Shown one piece after another: positions 23,992 through 27,724 of a stretch of DNA of 27,724 nt; within the stretch, counting starts at the first letter, position 1, and each line of letters starts with the position of its first letter. The stretch spans positions 1-27,724 of the forward strand of contig CAYXMS010000018.1 in NCBI GenBank assembly GCA_964466185.1, read 5' to 3'. The translations under genes were made by a program, and so were the position numbers. The notes beneath the pieces are model-generated. The model was not told where the DNA came from. It ran no database searches and saw nothing but the letters and a program-made list of their open reading frames with translations. Source of the DNA: CAZTYI01 sp964466185 (lineage in GTDB: Bacteria; Chlamydiota; Chlamydiia; Chlamydiales; SM23-39).

Positions 23992-24029
23992 ATTCTTTAA
24001 AGAATAGTAATTTCAAAGGCGTTTTTTAA
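23806..24029 (+). repeat. Direct repeat, copy 2
   Basis: Second copy of 22114-22337. It extends through the stop codon of the truncated GT2 copy and ends at 24029, just covering the stop codon of the convergent CPBP protease gene. Confidence 0.93.
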
Positions 24030-24838
24030 ACAAAAACTAGTAGATTGACAATAGTTAAATCAGCTAAAAAATGCAGCAGTATACACCAGCTAAGCGATTT
24101 AGAAGAGATTCTTAGATGGCCTAAAGCTGCGCCATAAATTCCACTTAAGGCCATGCCGATCAAGCCTGAAGGAAAACCGCTTTGATAATGCATGGCGCCA
24201 AACCAGACAGCTTGCAGAAAAATAGCTGTTATTGGGGAAAAAAACTTTAAAAAACTGTTTTGAAGAATTTCACGGAAGGCAGTTTCTTCTAAAAAAGCAT
24301 TGATGAAAGCCAGCCAGGGTAAAATAGCTACAAGAGTAGAATTTTTATTGGGTAGCTCAATGGAGGATGCAAATGTGTGTCTATAGGCAATTAAACTTAA
24401 CACAGATACTGTAACGACAAGAAACATTTGCCAGAATAATGCAGGCGAAAGCCTGCTTAATTGAAAAGAGTTTTTTGGGAAAAGCTGTTTGGAAAAAGGC
24501 CAAAGTAAAAATAAGGGAATCAGAAGATGTAAAAATGGAATGTAGGGCAGATTAAAAAAAATAAAGTATCGGCTGAGTTTTGTTAAAATTAAAGGGAATA
24601 TGGCAAATAAAGCGAAAGGGAATAACAAGAAGCGATTTTTAGCTGAGAGTAAAGCTAAAGCAGTTAAAACTAGAGTGTAATTTTGTAATTTTTCAGCTTG
24701 AGATAAAAGTATCAAAAGAGCACTGAAAACAATTAAAAAAATTGGAAATAGATCGCGAAGACCTGTTTTTTGGGCTTTTTCTAAAAAAGCTTGTTTGTGG
24801 CCGGATTCAAAATTAGTTTGAGACTTGTTTGAAAACAT
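24026..24838 (-). CDS. CPBP-family intramembrane metalloprotease
   Basis: A polytopic membrane protein (270 residues, about seven to eight hydrophobic segments) with the CAAX-protease/bacteriocin-processing (CPBP, Abi) signature: EETAFRE (184-190, the EExxxR motif), FGAMHYQSG with H217, and LLHFLAD with H256 and D260. Likely a membrane-embedded protease or scaffold; bacterial substrates are mostly unknown. The first ~28 residues are polar. It overlaps the upstream phosphoesterase gene by 26 bp, so the two are co-translated. Its stop codon lies within the right edge of the direct repeat. Confidence 0.9.
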   Translation of the reverse strand: MFSNKSQTNFESGHKQAFLEKAQKTGLRDLFPIFLIVFSALLILLSQAEKLQNYTLVLTALALLSAKNRFLLFPFALFAIFPLILTKLSRYFIFFNLPYIPFLHLLIPLFLLWPFSKQLFPKNSFQLSRLSPALFWQMFLVVTVSVLSLIAYRHTFASSIELPNKNSTLVAILPWLAFINAFLEETAFREILQNSFLKFFSPITAIFLQAVWFGAMHYQSGFPSGLIGMALSGIYGAALGHLRISSKSLSWCILLHFLADLTIVNLLVFV

Positions 24839-26195
24839 CTAATACTTTGCCTTTGTCCGAGATGGCTTTATAAACTATTTTATTTGGGAAAATATCAACT
24901 AGCCAGAAAAATTGTACATAGCCGGAGGTTTTGGCAAAATGGCGGTTAAAAAAAGCCTGTATAGGGAAAATTTGATTGATAGGGGAGAGGGCGCCATCTC
25001 CAAAATATACAGTGCCTTTTAAATTGATTTTATCATGCTTTAAAGGCTTTGTTCTTTTTAAGGCGCCGTCATGATGCTCAAAAGCGGCTGTTAAATTATA
25101 TTTGTCAAAAAGGGGCAGCCAGTATTTTTTTTGTAAAAAAGATTCTTTAGAGAGCAGGGTTAAAACTTTTTTTTCCTCGCCCCTTAATTTTGCTAGATAA
25201 AAAAGCAGCTTATAAGCCCAGCTATTTTCTAAAAACCTCACGGATGGATAAATAGGCACATGATAAAGGGCAAATTTATATTTGCAATTTTGATATTTTT
25301 TTAAATTTTCATGCAACCAAGCTCTTTGTTCATCCACAGCAGAATGAAAATGACCAGAATCAAGCACAAAAAAAACTAGATTAGAACTGAATTTTTTAAT
25401 AAAAAAAGATTGCTTGGCTTCTTTTTCTTGCGGAAAAAATTTAAAATAAAAAGGGGCAAACAGTTTTAAAGGGTTTTTCTTTTGGCAGGTTTTTTGCAAA
25501 GTGATTTCATGATTGCCGATGGCTAAAATCAAAGGGATTAAACAGCCGTCAGGTGTTACAAGCTCTTTTTCTACAATGTCCAGCCAAGTGTCCCAGACAG
25601 GATAATTTTTTTTGGCAAAGATCAGAGAGGGATAATCTCCGCCTAACAGAAATGCTGTCGGAGAATATAAGGCGGCTAATTTTAAAAGCTTTTGGGCTTT
25701 TTGCGGATTTTCTAAATCGCCGCCTTCTACAAACCGATAAAATTGATTGTTTTCAGCTGGAGTTTTAAATTTTTTTAAACAGCTGAAACCGATTTTTGGA
25801 TTGCCTACTGTAAAGACATATGTTTGCCCGGCTTTAAGACGGCTTACATTAAAACAATATAAAAAACGCTGGTTAAAAAATCGGCTGGGTTTTTGGAAAA
25901 TTCTTTCAATCTGATAAGTAGTTAAAAACTTGTGTTTTCGAGTTTTTGAGTGTGCTTTTCCGATTAGAATATTTTTTATTTTTCGCTCTTTTTCCAGATT
26001 TGGACTTTCGATAGGCATATAACGCAGCTCTAGCTGGGAAGAGACTTTATCTGTATGTACGTTGACAGTAATATGATTGTTCGTCTCTTCTCCTAACCAG
26101 GTAAGATATGTGTGGCGCGGCTCAAAGGCAAAAAAGATCAAAGGAATATAGAGAAAAACTAAAAACCAGAATGTACAACCAAAAGATCTTTGCAT
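24813..26195 (-). CDS. Purple acid phosphatase-like metallophosphoesterase, membrane-anchored
   Basis: 460 residues with an N-terminal hydrophobic anchor or signal (about 8-24), a beta-rich region (about 40-145) in the place of the fibronectin-like domain of purple acid phosphatases, and a metallophosphoesterase domain. Metal motifs in order: GGDLEN (D160), GGDYPS (D187), GNHE (228-231), YHVP (H312) and FEHHDGALKRTKP (372-384). In the last motif the usual G/H-H-x-H has H375 but glycine at 377 where the second histidine is expected. Extracytoplasmic phosphate-ester hydrolysis is the likely role; substrate unknown. It lies 30 bp after truB and overlaps the CPBP gene by 26 bp. Confidence 0.83.
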   Translation of the reverse strand: MQRSFGCTFWFLVFLYIPLIFFAFEPRHTYLTWLGEETNNHITVNVHTDKVSSQLELRYMPIESPNLEKERKIKNILIGKAHSKTRKHKFLTTYQIERIFQKPSRFFNQRFLYCFNVSRLKAGQTYVFTVGNPKIGFSCLKKFKTPAENNQFYRFVEGGDLENPQKAQKLLKLAALYSPTAFLLGGDYPSLIFAKKNYPVWDTWLDIVEKELVTPDGCLIPLILAIGNHEITLQKTCQKKNPLKLFAPFYFKFFPQEKEAKQSFFIKKFSSNLVFFVLDSGHFHSAVDEQRAWLHENLKKYQNCKYKFALYHVPIYPSVRFLENSWAYKLLFYLAKLRGEEKKVLTLLSKESFLQKKYWLPLFDKYNLTAAFEHHDGALKRTKPLKHDKINLKGTVYFGDGALSPINQIFPIQAFFNRHFAKTSGYVQFFWLVDIFPNKIVYKAISDKGKVLDVFKQVSN

Positions 26196-26225
26196 AAATA
26201 AAATAGATGTAAGGTTTGTCTCTTT

Positions 26226-26927
26226 TTAAAGAGGCTTGTTTTTAATAAGATATTTTTTAATTTCTATCTTAAAAAGATCTTTTTGTTTTACACAATCTGA
26301 AAGATGAAATTCTCCCAATCTGGTTCTGTTAAGATAGGTCAAATAAGCGCCTGTTTTCAAAATTGCACCCAGGTCTTCTGCAATCTGCCTAATATAAGTG
26401 CCAGAAGAACAAATCACATGTATTTGTAGAAAAGGATAGCTGTAGCTTAAAAGCCGAGTTTTTAAAAATACTTTTTTTCTGCCAGTTTCTATTTGTAGGC
26501 CCTTGCGGGCAAGTTTGTAAAGAGGAGTGCCTTTAATCTTTTTAGCAGAATACATGGGAATTTTTTGCCAGATTTCTCCTTGAAAATTTTTTAAGGCGTT
26601 TTCAATTTCTTGAAAGGATGGTTTTTTTTCAGAAAATTTTTCTTCAGGACTGTCCAGGTCCAGTGTTTTAGTAGTAAAGCCTAATTTGACAGTAGCTTCA
26701 TACTCTTTTTCGCTTTTTAGGAAAAGATCCGACTTCTTAGTATGCTCACGCCCAATTAACATAAGCATAACCCCACTAGCAAAAGGATCCAATGTTCCAC
26801 TATGGCCGATTTTTTTAGTTCTGGTAATTTTACGTAATTCGGCGACTATGCTAAAAGAAGATTTTCCCTTTTCCTTACATACTGGCAGCATGCCTGCTAA
26901 AATGTTTTGATACTGTTTTTTGAGCAT
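26226..26927 (-). CDS. truB: tRNA pseudouridine-55 synthase TruB
   Basis: Converts U55 in the T-loop of tRNAs to pseudouridine. GHSGTLDPFASG (41-52) contains the catalytic Asp (D47). The N-terminal GMLPVCKEKGKSSFSIV segment replaces the common G-LLVDKPKG-TS form. EKEYEATVKLGFTTKTLDLDSP and CSSGTYIRQIAEDLG are typical. At 233 residues it is a short version without the C-terminal PUA extension, as in Chlamydia. It is the second gene in the operon starting at 27649. Confidence 0.96.
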   Translation of the reverse strand: MLKKQYQNILAGMLPVCKEKGKSSFSIVAELRKITRTKKIGHSGTLDPFASGVMLMLIGREHTKKSDLFLKSEKEYEATVKLGFTTKTLDLDSPEEKFSEKKPSFQEIENALKNFQGEIWQKIPMYSAKKIKGTPLYKLARKGLQIETGRKKVFLKTRLLSYSYPFLQIHVICSSGTYIRQIAEDLGAILKTGAYLTYLNRTRLGEFHLSDCVKQKDLFKIEIKKYLIKNKPL

Positions 26928-26953
26928 TAGCTTTTACTTTTTTAGTGCGTTCT

Positions 26954-27649
26954 TTAGTTATTCGAGCAATCCACTATTACTAATTCTGTAGCCAGTGATA
27001 AACATGAAGAGCTTAAAGAAAAATGCTGAGCACATTTAAAAGCATCTTCTATAAATTGCCGTTTTTCTTCTTTTGTAAGTGGGCGGTACACAGGATTTTC
27101 TACAGTAAGAGAATTTGTAGAGTGCAAGTATACGTCTGCCCAAGCTTCTAAATAACTGGCAAATTCTTTCGGACTTAGGTGCCAAGCTCCGCGTTTAAGC
27201 TGCGGTCTTTTAATTTTAAAGAGATTGTCGGCTTCGTGTTTTTGCAGGCATTTTCTAAATTCAACAATGTTATAAATGGGAAATTTTAACCTCAGGCAAT
27301 TCCATTTTTTCATTTTTAAGATTTGAAAAATGATCTTATGAAAATGGGAGCTTTTACTGTGCAGGATAATTTGAAAAGAACTGTTTTCAGGAAGTTTTTG
27401 TTTTGCAGTTTGTATTTGTTGGAAATTAATAAAAAATATTTTGGGATAAAAATTATTTACAATTTCTTGTATAAAATTTTGTTTTAAAAAATGTTTTTGC
27501 ATTAAGACGGATAAAGTGCTCTTTTGAACTGGTTTTGAAACCGTTTTCGTTGTCTCAGCCCTTTCGTTTGAACTAGCTTTTAACTTAACTGCACTTAAAA
27601 GAGTTAAGCTTAGAGCCAAAGTTAATAAATTAAAAATTTGTTTTTGCAT
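26954..27649 (-). CDS. Exported hypothetical protein (231 residues)
   Basis: Unrecognised. The N terminus (about 1-26: MQKQ, then Leu-rich, then KLKASS) is a Sec signal peptide. The mature part is basic and His/Lys/Phe-rich, without membrane segments. Several cysteines (in WNCLRL, FRKCLQ, FKCAQH, SSCLS, DCSNN) could form disulfides outside the cytoplasm. AAGGG precedes the ATG by about 10 nt. The gene starts 21 bp inside the right inverted repeat and lies 26 bp upstream of truB, so it heads that operon within the window. Confidence 0.72.
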   Translation of the reverse strand: MQKQIFNLLTLALSLTLLSAVKLKASSNERAETTKTVSKPVQKSTLSVLMQKHFLKQNFIQEIVNNFYPKIFFINFQQIQTAKQKLPENSSFQIILHSKSSHFHKIIFQILKMKKWNCLRLKFPIYNIVEFRKCLQKHEADNLFKIKRPQLKRGAWHLSPKEFASYLEAWADVYLHSTNSLTVENPVYRPLTKEEKRQFIEDAFKCAQHFSLSSSCLSLATELVIVDCSNN

Positions 27650-27669
27650 AAAAGGCCCTTAATTGAAGC

Positions 27670-27719
27670 TTTTTATCAATTTATTGGCAAGAAAACCCCT
27701 TCCTTTAGGGAGGGGATGA
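27670..27719. repeat. Right copy of the 50-bp terminal inverted repeat
   Basis: Exact reverse complement of bases 1-50. Its hairpin (27696-27715) pairs as CCCCTTCC/GGGAGGGG with one wobble, and on the minus strand is followed by TTTTCTT, pointing at the exported hypothetical gene. Five further bases (27720-27724) lie outside the match. Confidence 0.9.
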
Positions 27720-27724
27720 ATTGC

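Overview
The window comes from the chromosome of a member of the phylum Chlamydiae, most likely an environmental (Parachlamydia-like) lineage and not Chlamydia itself. The main evidence is a long minus-strand block reading truB, (two genes), ychF, sctU, sctV, sctW/tyeA, an scc1-type chaperone, malQ. As I recall it, this is the order around the CopN/CdsV/CdsU type III secretion (T3SS) locus of Chlamydia. Other support comes from a methionine aminopeptidase with an N-terminal SEC-C zinc motif, a cluster of small proteins with paired hydrophobic segments like chlamydial inclusion-membrane (Inc) proteins, and AT-rich DNA with sigma66-like promoters. I cannot name the genus from sequence alone.

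Layout. 1-5720: a heptose kinase gene (hldE-like), convergent with an unrecognised 529-residue protein, then mnmA, htpX and a small plus-strand ORF. 5721-6144: a noncoding gap with two hairpin/terminator structures and a possible small RNA. 6145-9809: a membrane/coiled-coil protein, methionine aminopeptidase, an exported phospholipase D-like protein and ribosomal protein L28. 9973-11647: three consecutive Inc-like proteins. 11727-19844: a probable operon transcribed right to left: sctU, sctV, sctW (split from a tyeA-like ORF), CesT-type chaperone, malQ and an exported transglutaminase-like/TPR protein. 19965-24029: ychF, then an apparently remodelled stretch with a GT2 glycosyltransferase, a very AT-rich signal-peptide-bearing GT92-like gene and a truncated second GT2 copy. 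The shared 3' ends of the two GT2 copies form a 224-bp nearly perfect direct repeat. 24026-27649: a CPBP membrane protease, a purple-acid-phosphatase-like phosphoesterase, truB and an exported unknown protein.

How the genes fit together. SctU and SctV are export-gate proteins of the injectisome. SctW/TyeA with the Scc1-like chaperone forms the gatekeeper that holds back effector release. The neighbouring Inc-like proteins are plausible T3SS substrates. HldE, the glycosyltransferases, phosphoesterase, CPBP protease and PLD-like protein suggest cell-envelope or secreted functions. The rest is housekeeping (tRNA thiolation and pseudouridylation, protein maturation and quality control, ribosome, glycogen).

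Most notable points: (1) the gatekeeper is split into YopN-like and TyeA-like ORFs that a one-base slip in an A7 run would fuse into a CopN-length protein; (2) the Inc-like trio; (3) the repeat-flanked glycosyltransferase locus; (4) an exact 50-bp inverted repeat at the two ends of the window. I do not see a CRISPR array, tRNA, rRNA, insertion sequence or phage module.
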